Assembly (NCBI GenBank): GCA_002412715.1
Contig: DHVP01000029.1
Span: forward strand, 99,839 to 163,838
Source of the DNA: Deltaproteobacteria bacterium UBA5205
Lineage (GTDB): Bacteria; Desulfobacterota; Syntrophorhabdia; Syntrophorhabdales; Syntrophorhabdaceae
Direction of reading: 5' to 3'
DNA length: 64,000 nt
Position 1 is the first letter of the stretch. Every line of letters starts with the position of its first letter. Of the stretch, positions 42,764-51,680 are shown piece after piece. The notes below the pieces were generated by a model that had not been told where the DNA came from, made no database searches, and worked only from the letters and a program-made list of their open reading frames with translations. A program made the position numbers and the translations under genes.

Positions 42764-43840
42764 TTACCTCAATTTCAATGTGCTTAAGGCCAAAAGTCCC
42801 AGTATCACGGAGATGATCCAGAACCGTACCACTATCTTTTCCTCGTTCCATCCCTTCAGTTCGAAATGATGGTGGATGGGCGCCATTCTGAAGACCCTTT
42901 TCCCCCGGAGTTTGAAAGAGTATACCTGGATGATGACGGAGAACGTTTCCAGGACGAAGATGCCTCCAGCGATAACGAGGAGAAATTCCTGTTTGATGAT
43001 GACAGCGATGGTCGCGAGTGCCGCACCCAGAGAGAGTGACCCGGTGTCGCCCATGAAAAGTTCCGCGGGGTGGGCGTTGTACCAGAGAAAACCGATGCCC
43101 GCGCCGAGCATGGCCCCGCACAGGACGGTCAGCTCGCCCGCGCCCTTCACGTAGAATATCTGGAGGTATTGCGCAAAGATCACGTTGCCCACGAGATAGG
43201 AAAAGAGCATGAAGGTCGAGCAGACGGTAAGGACGGGACCGATGGCCAGCCCGTCGAGACCGTCCGTCAGATTCACGGCGTTCGAGGTGCCCGCGATGAT
43301 GAAGATACACAGCGCGATGTAAAAGACCCCCAGGTCGGGGCGAATATTCTTGAAGAAAGGCACCGTAAGTTGTGTGATGAAGCCATACTTGAAGAAGATG
43401 AGCGCGCCGATGCACAGGCCGAAGAATATCTGCAGGGAGAGCTTTGTCCGTCCCGATATGCCTTTGCCGGTCAGGCCGCGCAGTTTCTTTACATCATCCA
43501 TGAAACCGATGGTCCCGAAAGACAAAAGGGAAAAGGTTACCACCCATATATAATAGTTGCTCAGGTCCGCCCAGAGGAGCGTCGGTATGATGGTGGCGAT
43601 GAGAATAACGAATCCTCCCATCGTTGGTGTCTCTTTTTTTGCCTCATGGCGGTCGGGTACGTCTTCACGCTTGCCGCTGCGTATCTTCCATTCGTGGAAT
43701 TTCCTGATCACGTAAGGCGTGAGGATGAAACTGATGATAAGCGCGGAGAGTATGGACAGCACGGCCCTGAAGGTTATGTAACGGAATACGTTGAATACCG
43801 AAGCCTTCAGATGCAGCTGGTAGAGGAAATAATACAGCAT
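42764..43840 (-). CDS. mraY: Phospho-N-acetylmuramoyl-pentapeptide-transferase
   Basis: Integral membrane enzyme forming lipid I on undecaprenyl phosphate. 358 residues with ten membrane helices; motifs KKETPTMGGFVIL, GFMDDVKKLRG, NAVNLTDGLDGLA with catalytic Asp residues, FMGDTGSLSLGA and MAPIHHHFELKGW. Shares one base with murF. Confidence 0.97.
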   Translation of the reverse strand: MLYYFLYQLHLKASVFNVFRYITFRAVLSILSALIISFILTPYVIRKFHEWKIRSGKREDVPDRHEAKKETPTMGGFVILIATIIPTLLWADLSNYYIWVVTFSLLSFGTIGFMDDVKKLRGLTGKGISGRTKLSLQIFFGLCIGALIFFKYGFITQLTVPFFKNIRPDLGVFYIALCIFIIAGTSNAVNLTDGLDGLAIGPVLTVCSTFMLFSYLVGNVIFAQYLQIFYVKGAGELTVLCGAMLGAGIGFLWYNAHPAELFMGDTGSLSLGAALATIAVIIKQEFLLVIAGGIFVLETFSVIIQVYSFKLRGKRVFRMAPIHHHFELKGWNEEKIVVRFWIISVILGLLALSTLKLR

Positions 43841-45198
43841 TACCTGAGTGCCTCCACGATTTCTTCCATTTTGAATGCCCGCGATCCTTTCACCAGGATC
43901 GTGTCGCCCGATTCAAGGTGCGAAGCCAGATACCCGATGAGGCTTTCCTTCCCGTCAAAGTGTGCCGCCCGGGTGTCGCCAAGCTCCGCGAAGGTTTCTT
44001 TCGTCTCTTCGCCGAAAAGGACGACAAGTTCGATGCCGGCGGTCTTGAGGTACGCCCCCAACTCCCTGTGGTAGCGGGCGCTGTCGTCTCCCAGCTCTTT
44101 CATCCCCCCGAGCACGGCGACCTTCTTTCCCGCTGCCGGAAGACCGGCAAGGGTCCGCAGGGCCCACGTCATCGAGGATGGATTCGCATTGTACGTATCG
44201 TCGATAAGGATATATCCCTTTGAGGTTCTCATGGGCTGGAATCTTTTGTCGTATGACCGGAACTCGGCGATCGCCTCTGCGATCAGGGCCCCGTCCGCCC
44301 CGATGGTCGAGGCTATTGCCGCCGCGGCAAGGATATTGTAAAGGTTGTGCCTGCCGAGAAGGGCCGTTTGCGCCTTTATCGTCCCCACGGAAGAGGTGAT
44401 CGAGATCGCCACGCCTTCCCAGCCCAGGTCTTCGTCGATGGTCAGATGAAAGTCGGCATCATTATCGATGGCGAATGTGACGGCATCCCTGCTTTGGTCG
44501 CGATACCATCCGGCTATACCGGGATCGTCCGCATTGACGAATATCTTCCCTGTCTCTTTCGTATACCGGAAGAGGTCGAGCTTTTCCTCAAGAATGCCCT
44601 CAAGCGACATGAGGCCTTCGAGATGAGAGGGGTTAACATTGGTAATGAGCGATGCGTCGGGGTTTGTCGTGACGGCGAGCTTGTGTATCTCCCCGGGCAT
44701 GTTCGTTCCCAGCTCGAGGATACATATGTCGGGGTCGTCCGTGATGGCCAGAATGCTCATGGGTACGCCAATGAGATTGTTGAGGTTCTTCTCGTTGTAA
44801 TGGACGCGGCAGCGTTTCTTCATCATGGCGGCGAGGATTTCCTTGGTTGTCGTCTTGCCGTTGCTTCCCGTGATGGAGATGAACCTGCCTGAAAGACTGT
44901 CCCGCTTGAAGCGGGCCAGGTCGAGAAGCGCCTGGTTGGTGTCCTCGACGAGAATGACCGTCCCTTCCGCGTCGGCAAGCGGCACGGGATGATCGTTCCT
45001 GCAAAGCGTGCCGCCCCGCGATCGTGTGAGCGCCCCGGCGATGAAAGCGTGACCGTCAAAGGATTTGCCGAGGATGGGGATGAAAAGCTCCCCGCTCTGA
45101 ATTGTGCGGGAATCCGTCGAGATGCCCGTGAAGACCTCCTTTTCCTTTTTCAGAACCGTCCCTCCGACCGCCTTCACAACGTCCTCAAGTCGCCACAT
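43840..45198 (-). CDS. murF: UDP-N-acetylmuramoyl-tripeptide--D-alanyl-D-alanine ligase
   Basis: Adds the D-Ala-D-Ala dipeptide. 452 residues: TGISTDSRTIQSGELFIPI, ATP loop ITGSNGKTTTKEIL, NLNNLIGVPM, NVNPSHLEGL and LIDDTYNANPSSMTWAL, characteristic of MurF. Overlaps murE by 14 bases. Confidence 0.96.
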   Translation of the reverse strand: MWRLEDVVKAVGGTVLKKEKEVFTGISTDSRTIQSGELFIPILGKSFDGHAFIAGALTRSRGGTLCRNDHPVPLADAEGTVILVEDTNQALLDLARFKRDSLSGRFISITGSNGKTTTKEILAAMMKKRCRVHYNEKNLNNLIGVPMSILAITDDPDICILELGTNMPGEIHKLAVTTNPDASLITNVNPSHLEGLMSLEGILEEKLDLFRYTKETGKIFVNADDPGIAGWYRDQSRDAVTFAIDNDADFHLTIDEDLGWEGVAISITSSVGTIKAQTALLGRHNLYNILAAAAIASTIGADGALIAEAIAEFRSYDKRFQPMRTSKGYILIDDTYNANPSSMTWALRTLAGLPAAGKKVAVLGGMKELGDDSARYHRELGAYLKTAGIELVVLFGEETKETFAELGDTRAAHFDGKESLIGYLASHLESGDTILVKGSRAFKMEEIVEALR

Positions 45199-46666
45199 GA
45201 AGAGACTCCTCGATTACTTCCCGGTCGCTGAAATGCAACGTGGTGTCGCCGATGATCTGGTAATCCTCATGTCCTTTGCCTGCTACAATCACGACATCGT
45301 CCGGTTTCGCCATCCGAATGGCGTGAAAGATCGCGTCACGCCTGTTCTCGATGATCCGGAAGCGTTTGCGGTCCAGGCCCATCGTGATGTCCTCAATGAT
45401 CCGTCCCGGGTCTTCGTTCCGCGGATTGTCGGACGTGACAATGGCCTCATCGGCAAGACGCGATGCTATTGCGCCCATAAGGGGCCTTTTTGCGGCATCC
45501 CTGTTGCCCCCACAACCGAAAACCGCAATAAGCCTCCCTTTCCTGAGCTTTCCAAGAAGGGTGAGGACGCTCTCGAGCGCGTCGGGGGTATGAGCGTAAT
45601 CGACAAAGATAGAGATACCCCTGTCGTTTGCCACTCGTTCCAGTCTTCCCGGGACGCAGCCCAGTTTTTCGATACCCTCTTTGATCACGCGGTGCGGTAT
45701 GCCCATTACATGACCTGACAATGATGCGGCAAGGATGTTGGAGGCATTGAACATGCCGATTAAAGGTGAGACAATGGGGATCTTTTTCCCCGGTAGGGAT
45801 ATGGTGAGTGTCAGGCCGTCGATGCTTTCCGAGTAGCTCGAAAGGCAAGCATCCGCGAAACCCCGTGTGCTGTAGGAGAGCATAGTCACCGGATGGCCGA
45901 TGACAAACTCCCTGATCGAGGGATCGTCGATATTCATGATGGCGTACTTCTTCTTTTTATGGCTTCGCAAGAGGTAGTCTTCGAAGAGAAGCCTTTTTGC
46001 GGCCCCGTAGCTTTCGAAGTCCCCGTGATAATCGAGATGATCGTGGGTAAGGTTCGTAAAAAGGGCGATGTCGAAGTCAATGCCTTCGACGCGCGCCTGA
46101 TGGAGTGCATGAGAGGATACCTCCATGACGACATGGGTGGTCCCCGCCTTCATCATGTCCTGAAGGAGGGCGTTCGTTTCGCTGGCCCCCGGGGTGGTAT
46201 TCTCTGCCTTAAAGGTCTTTCCGCCGTACCGGTAGGAAATAGTGCCGATTACACCGGGCTTTTTCCCCGCAGCTTCGAGGATGGACTCGATAAGGTAGGT
46301 CGTCGTCGTCTTGCCGTTTGTTCCCGTGATGCCGGTGATATGCATCTTGCGCGACGGGTGGCCGAAGAATTTCGATGCGGCCTGTCCCAGCGCGGCTGCA
46401 ACGTTCTGTACGCGAATGGTGCACGCGAAGGGACGGCCTATCTCGCCGTCGGTTACAACCGCCCGTGCGCCCTTTTTCAAAGCGTCATCGATATAGGCGC
46501 TGCTTGCGGAGGTCGCGAAAAAGAGGGATCCCTCGGAAACATCGCGGGAATCCTTGGTGATGCCCGTTATCTCGACAGAGGTGTCGCCGGCCACGGCGAT
46601 CTTGTTCATGTTCCTTATGAGTTCGCTCAGTTTCACCGCTGGTACGACCTCCCGTAAAGAATGCAC
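45185..46666 (-). CDS. murE: UDP-N-acetylmuramoyl-L-alanyl-D-glutamate--meso-diaminopimelate ligase
   Basis: Adds the third stem-peptide residue. 493 residues with ITGTNGKTTTTYLIES, NLTHDHLDYHGDFESYGAAK and the specificity motif SDNPRNEDP; DNPR indicates meso-diaminopimelate rather than lysine. A GTG start at 46666 overlaps the preceding gene by 34 bases. Confidence 0.95.
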   Translation of the reverse strand: MHSLREVVPAVKLSELIRNMNKIAVAGDTSVEITGITKDSRDVSEGSLFFATSASSAYIDDALKKGARAVVTDGEIGRPFACTIRVQNVAAALGQAASKFFGHPSRKMHITGITGTNGKTTTTYLIESILEAAGKKPGVIGTISYRYGGKTFKAENTTPGASETNALLQDMMKAGTTHVVMEVSSHALHQARVEGIDFDIALFTNLTHDHLDYHGDFESYGAAKRLLFEDYLLRSHKKKKYAIMNIDDPSIREFVIGHPVTMLSYSTRGFADACLSSYSESIDGLTLTISLPGKKIPIVSPLIGMFNASNILAASLSGHVMGIPHRVIKEGIEKLGCVPGRLERVANDRGISIFVDYAHTPDALESVLTLLGKLRKGRLIAVFGCGGNRDAAKRPLMGAIASRLADEAIVTSDNPRNEDPGRIIEDITMGLDRKRFRIIENRRDAIFHAIRMAKPDDVVIVAGKGHEDYQIIGDTTLHFSDREVIEESLHVAT

Positions 46667-47481
46667 CGGGTTTCCTTCCGGACCTTTTCCTGTGGTTTTG
46701 GATATTGATCGGCAACAACACCCGAGCCGTGGATCTTGACCGCCTCCGTCCTGGCGGAGATTTTGTCAAGGGCCGCTTTCATCGAAAGCCCCGTGAGGTT
46801 CGGCATCGTCCAGGTGCTGCCATCCTGCGCCGTTTGTGCCTGTCTGTCTTCCCGGACCTTACCGATATCGAATCCGCTGCCCTTTCTTGCGACCTCGAAC
46901 CCGCCTGCGACGTAGGGCATGAGGGGATCGAACCCCTCACCCACGTATTTATTGTACAGGGCTACGAGTGCGTTCTTATCGACGCTGTATCCTGTTCCCG
47001 CCATGGCGTCGAAAGGCAGCGACCTGTCGGGCAGCTTTACCCCCTCCCTGTTCAGAAAGGTTTCTATATTTTTCTTGCCGATGATCCGGGACAGGGTCTT
47101 GAGGCCCTCCGGGTCCTTGTCCTTCAGGATATCGAAGGGTTTCTTGAGATAAACGTTCGAAGGGTCTTCCGTTTTCTTCACCAGGATCATACCATCTTTT
47201 TCAATGAGCCCTTCACGGATCGCGTAGGCGACAATAGGGACGGCGATGAGGCCGGAAGGCTCGATGGAAGAACTGCTGGAGGTGATGGCCGTCTCCTGCG
47301 GGGTCACAGCGTCCTGGGTCTTCGCCACGGCAACGCTCAAGTTTTTCGGAGCCTTTCTTACGGGTGAGTCAAAGGTCCTTTTCATGGAAAACCTGTCCTG
47401 AATATTGAAAGCCAATGCTGCGTACACGACTCCTATGGACGCGCACACAAAAAAGGCCTTCCTGATCGCCTGTTTGTTCAT
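46633..47481 (-). CDS. FtsI-derived pseudoenzyme with C-terminal PASTA domain
   Basis: 282 residues in the ftsI position. A membrane anchor (about 8-27) and a short low-complexity part lead to a shrunken transpeptidase-like region. EPSGLIAVPIVAYAIREG (74-91) aligns with the EPGSTFK..LAAALEEG active-site helix of FtsI, but the SxxK serine is Gly77 and the lysine is Ala80. AGTGYSVDKNALVALYNKYV matches the FtsI 'FGQGISVTPLQL' helix. The SxN motif is not recognisable and the KTG region is deleted. Residues 225-278 (MPNLTGLSMKAALDK, HGSGVVADQYPKP) form an intact PASTA domain. The frame is open and coupled, so it is a maintained gene, probably structural. Confidence 0.8.
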   Translation of the reverse strand: MNKQAIRKAFFVCASIGVVYAALAFNIQDRFSMKRTFDSPVRKAPKNLSVAVAKTQDAVTPQETAITSSSSSIEPSGLIAVPIVAYAIREGLIEKDGMILVKKTEDPSNVYLKKPFDILKDKDPEGLKTLSRIIGKKNIETFLNREGVKLPDRSLPFDAMAGTGYSVDKNALVALYNKYVGEGFDPLMPYVAGGFEVARKGSGFDIGKVREDRQAQTAQDGSTWTMPNLTGLSMKAALDKISARTEAVKIHGSGVVADQYPKPQEKVRKETRCILYGRSYQR

Positions 47482-47789
47482 TTCAGAACGAGAACCTCTT
47501 CATCCTTTGGTTTCGAAAGTCCCAGGCGCTCCTTTGCTTTAAGGGCGAGGAGTCTCGACTGTGTAATACCCGCCATCTCCGCTTTCAGTTTCAGGTGTGT
47601 TTCCTGCAATTGCCGCTCGAAATTCAGCGTTTCGATGAGCTCCTGCCTGGCACGATTATGTGCGTTGACCAGCAGGAAGGTGACAACGAGAACAAAGGCA
47701 ACGATGAACCCCAGAAAAAGAATCGGCCGGACGCTCGTGAACAACGCATCACCCGACGACTCGATGTATATTTTCCTTGTTCTCTGCAT
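47478..47789 (-). CDS. ftsL: FtsL-like bitopic division protein
   Basis: 103 residues from the ATG at 47789 (GGGGG upstream); an in-frame GTG at 47819 lies inside rsmH without a ribosome-binding site. It has a basic N-terminus, one membrane helix (about 20-42) and a periplasmic coiled coil with LNFERQLQETHLKLKAEM. Position between rsmH and the FtsI-like gene, and size, match FtsL, whose sequence is poorly conserved. Confidence 0.8.
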   Translation of the reverse strand: MQRTRKIYIESSGDALFTSVRPILFLGFIVAFVLVVTFLLVNAHNRARQELIETLNFERQLQETHLKLKAEMAGITQSRLLALKAKERLGLSKPKDEEVLVLK

Positions 47790-47799
47790 AACGCCCCCG

Positions 47800-48669
47800 T
47801 CAGTTTTTTTCTGCAACACGAAGCTTGGCGCTCCGTGAACGCGGGTTGCTCCTTATCTCCTCGATGCCCGGTTTGATGGCCTTGCGGGTCAGCACCGTCA
47901 GTGCTTCATCGCTGCGAAAACGCTGCTTGACCATCCTGTCTTCGAGGGAATGAAAGGTTATGACGCCTATACGACCGCCAGGGGAAAGAAGTTCCACGGC
48001 GGCGTCCATGCCTCCTGCCAGACTCGCGAGTTCGTCATTGACGGCAATCCTCAGTGCCTGAAAGGTCTTCGTGGCCGGATGTATCTTTCCCGTCTTCTTC
48101 TTGACGGCGAGGATGATGTCGGCAAGCTCCCGTGCCGTGCGGATCCTGTCCTTTTTTCGCCTGTCGAAGATGGCCTTCGCTATCTTCCGGGATTGCCACT
48201 CTTCGCCGTATTCATAAAGGATCCGGGCAATCTCGTCCTGGCGATACGAGTTGACGATCTCGTATGCTGTGAGGATATCCCTGGTATCCATTCTCATGTC
48301 GAGTTCCTCATCATCTTTGAAGCTGAAGCCCCTGCCGCAGGCCAACTGGTAACTTGAAATACCGAGGTCAAAGAGGATACCGTCTATAGACGACACCCCG
48401 ATCCCGTGCAGCATTTCCTTCAAGTCCCTGAAGTTCCCCCTCAGTAGTGTTACCCGGTCGCTATACCTTTCAAGGGTCTTCTCCGCCCGGTCGAGTGCTT
48501 CCTGATCTCTATCGATACCAATAAAATGTAGTTTTCTGTTTCTGTCCAGCACCCCGAGAGCATGTCCGGCTCCGCCGACGGTTGCATCGACAAAGACCTT
48601 GCATTCGGTGCTGATCAGGTTTTCAAGTACTTCCTTGGGAAGAACGGCTATATGCGTAAGGCCGCTCAA
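47800..48669 (-). CDS. rsmH: 16S rRNA (cytosine-1402-N4)-methyltransferase
   Basis: SAM-dependent methyltransferase of the small-subunit rRNA. 289 residues: FVDATVGGAGHALGVLDRN (SAM loop), GILFDLGISSYQLACGRGFS, KTFQALRIAVNDEL and GVITFHSLEDRMVKQRF. Overlaps mraZ by four bases. Confidence 0.96.
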   Translation of the reverse strand: MSGLTHIAVLPKEVLENLISTECKVFVDATVGGAGHALGVLDRNRKLHFIGIDRDQEALDRAEKTLERYSDRVTLLRGNFRDLKEMLHGIGVSSIDGILFDLGISSYQLACGRGFSFKDDEELDMRMDTRDILTAYEIVNSYRQDEIARILYEYGEEWQSRKIAKAIFDRRKKDRIRTARELADIILAVKKKTGKIHPATKTFQALRIAVNDELASLAGGMDAAVELLSPGGRIGVITFHSLEDRMVKQRFRSDEALTVLTRKAIKPGIEEIRSNPRSRSAKLRVAEKN

Positions 48670-49106
48670 AGACCGAGTTCCGATACGATATCAGCGATCT
48701 GATCGGGATCGGCGGTGGCCATCTTTACCAGTTCCTCCCATTTTTCTTTCGCCCAAACCTCGATCTTCTTTCCCACCCCGATTATGACGACGTTCTTCTG
48801 GATATGCGCATCGGCTTTCAGGGCCTGGGGAATAAGTATCCTGCCGAGCTTATCTATCGGGCACTCCGATGCTCCGGAGTAGAAGTAGCGGAGGAAGGCT
48901 CGTGCTTCTTTTCGAATGGGTCCGGATGCGGAGACCTTTTCCTGTATGCTCAGCCATTCCTGGTAAGGATAGGCGACTATGCAGCCGTCCAGGTTGGTGA
49001 GAATGAGCCTTAGGTCGTGGTTCAGCGAAAGGCCTTCCCTGAACCTCGCCGGGATGCTCACCCTGCTCTTGTCATCGATGGAGTATTCATACCGTCCTGA
49101 GAACAA
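48666..49106 (-). CDS. mraZ: Transcriptional regulator MraZ
   Basis: AbrB-fold DNA-binding protein that controls the dcw operon. 146 residues with two MraZ repeats: MFSGRYEYSIDDKSRVSIPA and DKLGRILIPQALKADAHIQ. The start is TTG at 49106; AGGTGG just upstream serves as the Shine-Dalgarno site and also belongs to the third MraZ box, so repressor binding and translation signals coincide. Confidence 0.95.
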   Translation of the reverse strand: MFSGRYEYSIDDKSRVSIPARFREGLSLNHDLRLILTNLDGCIVAYPYQEWLSIQEKVSASGPIRKEARAFLRYFYSGASECPIDKLGRILIPQALKADAHIQKNVVIIGVGKKIEVWAKEKWEELVKMATADPDQIADIVSELGL

Positions 49107-49110
49107 TCTC

Positions 49111-49137
49111 CCACCTTTTTACACCTTTTACCACTTT
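49111..49137 (-). promoter_or_regulatory. MraZ-binding repeats (operator of the dcw operon)
   Basis: On the minus strand AAAGTGG, AAGGTGT and AAGGTGG occur with their GTG cores exactly 10 bp apart (49134, 49124, 49114). Three direct GTG-type repeats in helical phase are the known MraZ target. They lie between the -10 box and the start codon, fitting autorepression. Confidence 0.82.
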
Positions 49138-49142
49138 AGTCA

Positions 49143-49171
49143 TTTATACTGGTAACTCTATAGTTTGTCAA
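49143..49171 (-). promoter_or_regulatory. Sigma-70 promoter of the dcw operon
   Basis: On the minus strand a perfect TTGACA (-35, 49171-49166) is followed after 17 bases by TATAAA (-10, 49148-49143). The predicted transcription start falls about at the first MraZ box. No other consensus promoter is obvious within the 15.8-kb cluster. Confidence 0.85.
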
Positions 49172-49339
49172 GGTTTTTTTCCTTGTTTCCGTTGGCCTGT
49201 CTTTGGTTCTCGCCCGTCTCGGAAAGTGATGCAGAAGAGACTGCCAGAAGGGTTCGGGTAGATGCTGACATAAATCTGTTGATAATTTGGCCGGGCTCAG
49301 GTAGTCTTTAAATCCATCGCAAAATAAATCGGAGCGTCA

Positions 49340-49804
49340 ATGAAAGTACCAATTACGCGGGAAGGCTATGAAGCATTAAAGAAGGAGCATGAGAATATGC
49401 TCAGCGTGAAGCGGCCGCAGATCCTGAAGGCCATCGAGGAAGCGCGGGAGCATGGCGATCTTTCGGAGAACGCCGAATACGACGCCGCCAGGGAAGAATT
49501 TCAGTTCCTTCAGCAGAGAGTTGCCGAAATTGAAGAACAGCTGAGAAATTCCGAGATCGTCGACGTGAGGAAGGGCGATGGCGAGACGGTCGGATTCGGG
49601 TGCACCGTGACGCTGGTCAACCTCGACACCGACGAAGAGTCCCTGTACCGTGTCGTGGGACCCTACGAATCGGACATCAAGAAGAACACTATATCGATCA
49701 CTTCGCCGCTCGGCAGGGCGCTCATGGGAAAGTGTGTCGGCGACGAGGTAAACTTCAACGCCCCCGGCGGCCAACGAACCTACGAGATAGTCAAAGTGGA
49801 CTGA
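49340..49804 (+). CDS. greA: Transcription elongation factor GreA
   Basis: Rescues backtracked RNA polymerase by stimulating transcript cleavage. 154 residues: N-terminal coiled coil with the acidic tip (HGDLSENAEYDAAREEFQFL) and C-terminal FKBP-like domain with SITSPLGRALMGKCVGDEV. The sequence opens KVPITREGYEALKKE. Divergent from mraZ, convergent with pilB. Confidence 0.95.
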   Translation: MKVPITREGYEALKKEHENMLSVKRPQILKAIEEAREHGDLSENAEYDAAREEFQFLQQRVAEIEEQLRNSEIVDVRKGDGETVGFGCTVTLVNLDTDEESLYRVVGPYESDIKKNTISITSPLGRALMGKCVGDEVNFNAPGGQRTYEIVKVD

Positions 49805-49827
49805 CAGACAGTTTCGGGTTTTGGGGT

Positions 49828-51555
49828 TTATATTCCAAAGGTCACACTCATGACTTCTTCAAGGCTTGTTATGCCTCTTTCAACTTTTTTCAATCCCGAT
49901 TCGTAGAGTGTGTTCATGCCGAGTCTTCTCGCCAGTTCGCGCATATTCTGGTAGGAGACATTGTGGGTAATGAGTGATTTCAGGTCCTCGGATGAGGACA
50001 TGATCTCGGCAATCAGGGTCCTTCCCCGGTACCCTGTATTGTTGCATGCGGGGCAGCCTGTGGCCCGGTAGATCGTTTCGGCGTTCAGTTTCACGGAACC
50101 GAGGTCCTTCGTGGTGGGTTTGTACTCTTCCCTGCACTCGGGGCAGAGCTTCCTGACAAGTCTCTGGCCGACAACCGCCAGCAGGGTCGGTGCGAGCAGA
50201 AAGGGTTCGATACCTATATCGATGAGTCTCGTGACGGCCGATGGCGCATCGTTGGTGTGGAGGGTGGACAGGACAAGGTGGCCGGTCAACGCCGACCGGA
50301 CACAGATTTCCGCAGTCTCCAGGTCACGGACCTCGCCGACAAGCATTATATCGGGATCCTGTCTCAAAAAACTTCTCAGGGCCGATGCGAACGTGAGCCC
50401 GATCTCCGGTTTGACCTGCACCTGATTGATCCCTGACAGCCTGTATTCAACCGGGTCTTCCACGGTAATTATGTTCTTCTCTGAAGACTTGATCTCCTGC
50501 AGGATGGCATAGAGCGTCGTCGATTTGCCGCTGCCCGTGGGGCCGGTAAGGAAGACGACGCCGTAAGGACTGAAGATGACCGATCGAAGCCTGGCGAGAT
50601 CTTCCTCTTCGAAGCCCATTTCGCCCAGTTCAAGAACCACGCCCGTCCTGTCGAGGATCCGGAGCACGACCTTTTCACCATAAATGGTAGGTATCACGGA
50701 GACGCGAAGATCGATCGCACGGTCCTTGAGTTTCACCATGAAGGTCCCGTCCTGGGGAAGACGCTTCTCGGCGATGTCGAGGCCGGAGAGGATCTTGATC
50801 CGCGAAACCATGGGAAGGTGAAGGTGTTTCGCGGGCGACGACATTTCATAGAGTTTCCCGTCGATGCGATATCGTAAGGAAACATGGTCCTCGAAAGGCT
50901 CGATGTGAATGTCCGAGGCGCGTTTGTCGATGGCCTGCCAGAGCATGAGGTCCACAAGTTTCACCACCGGGGCCGCTTTCGCCCGCGCGACGATGCCTTC
51001 GAGACCGCCGGAATCCTCCCGTGCGTCGGGCCCCCCCAGTTCGAGGCTGTTTATAGCGTGCTGCTGGTGATAGTATTTTCGGGAGAGGACCGTTGTGTCG
51101 TAGAATTCCTCGATGGCCCGGAGTATGTCCGACTTGGTGGCGACGACGGTGCTGACATCGCATCCGGTGATCTTTCTGAGCTCGTCGATGAGCATCACGT
51201 CGAGAGGATTGAACATCACGCAGGTGAAAACGCCGTTTTCGCGGGTTAGGGGAAGAATAATGTTCCTCAGCGCAAACTGCTTCGGTATGAGCTTTTGGAG
51301 TTCCTGATCGTCAGAGGGTTTCATGGAACCGTTCTGGGAAGAAAGGAGTGGGACATCGAATTCCTGCGAGAGCGAGAAGGCCACGTCATCTTCGGCCATC
51401 AGCCCTTTGCTTACCAGAACCTCGCTGAGGTAACCCCCGCTGTTCTTCAGTACCTCACGTGCCTTGTCGAGCTGTTCCTCAGATATAAGCCTCTGATCGA
51501 TCAAAAAGGAAGCCAGCCTTCCGTCGGGAGAATCCTTCTTCCATCTTGTCATCAT
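49828..51555 (-). CDS. Type IV pilus/type II secretion assembly ATPase (PilB/GspE family)
   Basis: Hexameric ATPase that powers pilus or pseudopilus assembly. 575 residues: N-terminal MshEN-type domain (LIDQRLISEEQLDKA), then Walker A LTGPTGSGKSTTLYAI, Asp box ITVEDPVEY, Walker B QDPDIMLVGEVRD and His box HLVLSTLHTNDAPSA. A tetracysteine zinc module CPEC...CPAC lies near residue 475. No other pilus genes are next to it, so PilB versus GspE cannot be decided. Confidence 0.9.
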   Translation of the reverse strand: MMTRWKKDSPDGRLASFLIDQRLISEEQLDKAREVLKNSGGYLSEVLVSKGLMAEDDVAFSLSQEFDVPLLSSQNGSMKPSDDQELQKLIPKQFALRNIILPLTRENGVFTCVMFNPLDVMLIDELRKITGCDVSTVVATKSDILRAIEEFYDTTVLSRKYYHQQHAINSLELGGPDAREDSGGLEGIVARAKAAPVVKLVDLMLWQAIDKRASDIHIEPFEDHVSLRYRIDGKLYEMSSPAKHLHLPMVSRIKILSGLDIAEKRLPQDGTFMVKLKDRAIDLRVSVIPTIYGEKVVLRILDRTGVVLELGEMGFEEEDLARLRSVIFSPYGVVFLTGPTGSGKSTTLYAILQEIKSSEKNIITVEDPVEYRLSGINQVQVKPEIGLTFASALRSFLRQDPDIMLVGEVRDLETAEICVRSALTGHLVLSTLHTNDAPSAVTRLIDIGIEPFLLAPTLLAVVGQRLVRKLCPECREEYKPTTKDLGSVKLNAETIYRATGCPACNNTGYRGRTLIAEIMSSSEDLKSLITHNVSYQNMRELARRLGMNTLYESGLKKVERGITSLEEVMSVTFGI

Positions 51556-51599
51556 GGGTCTATTGTAAGAAAAAAGCGGAATAATGGCAAAGGTAAAAA

Positions 51600-51678
51600 G
51601 ATAGGTTATGGGTCATAGGAAAATCGGGGGCGACAGCCGGGTCTATCTTTCCCCATCACCTATGACCCATAACCTATC
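51600..51678. repeat. Long inverted repeat between the L,D-transpeptidase and pilB genes
   Basis: Perfect 20-bp arms (containing GGTTATGGGTCATAGG and its complement) flank a 39-base loop. It lies directly after the stop of the L,D-transpeptidase gene and resembles the repeat at 54094-54179 in its CATCACC/ATGACC words. Confidence 0.7.
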
Positions 51679-51680
51679 GC

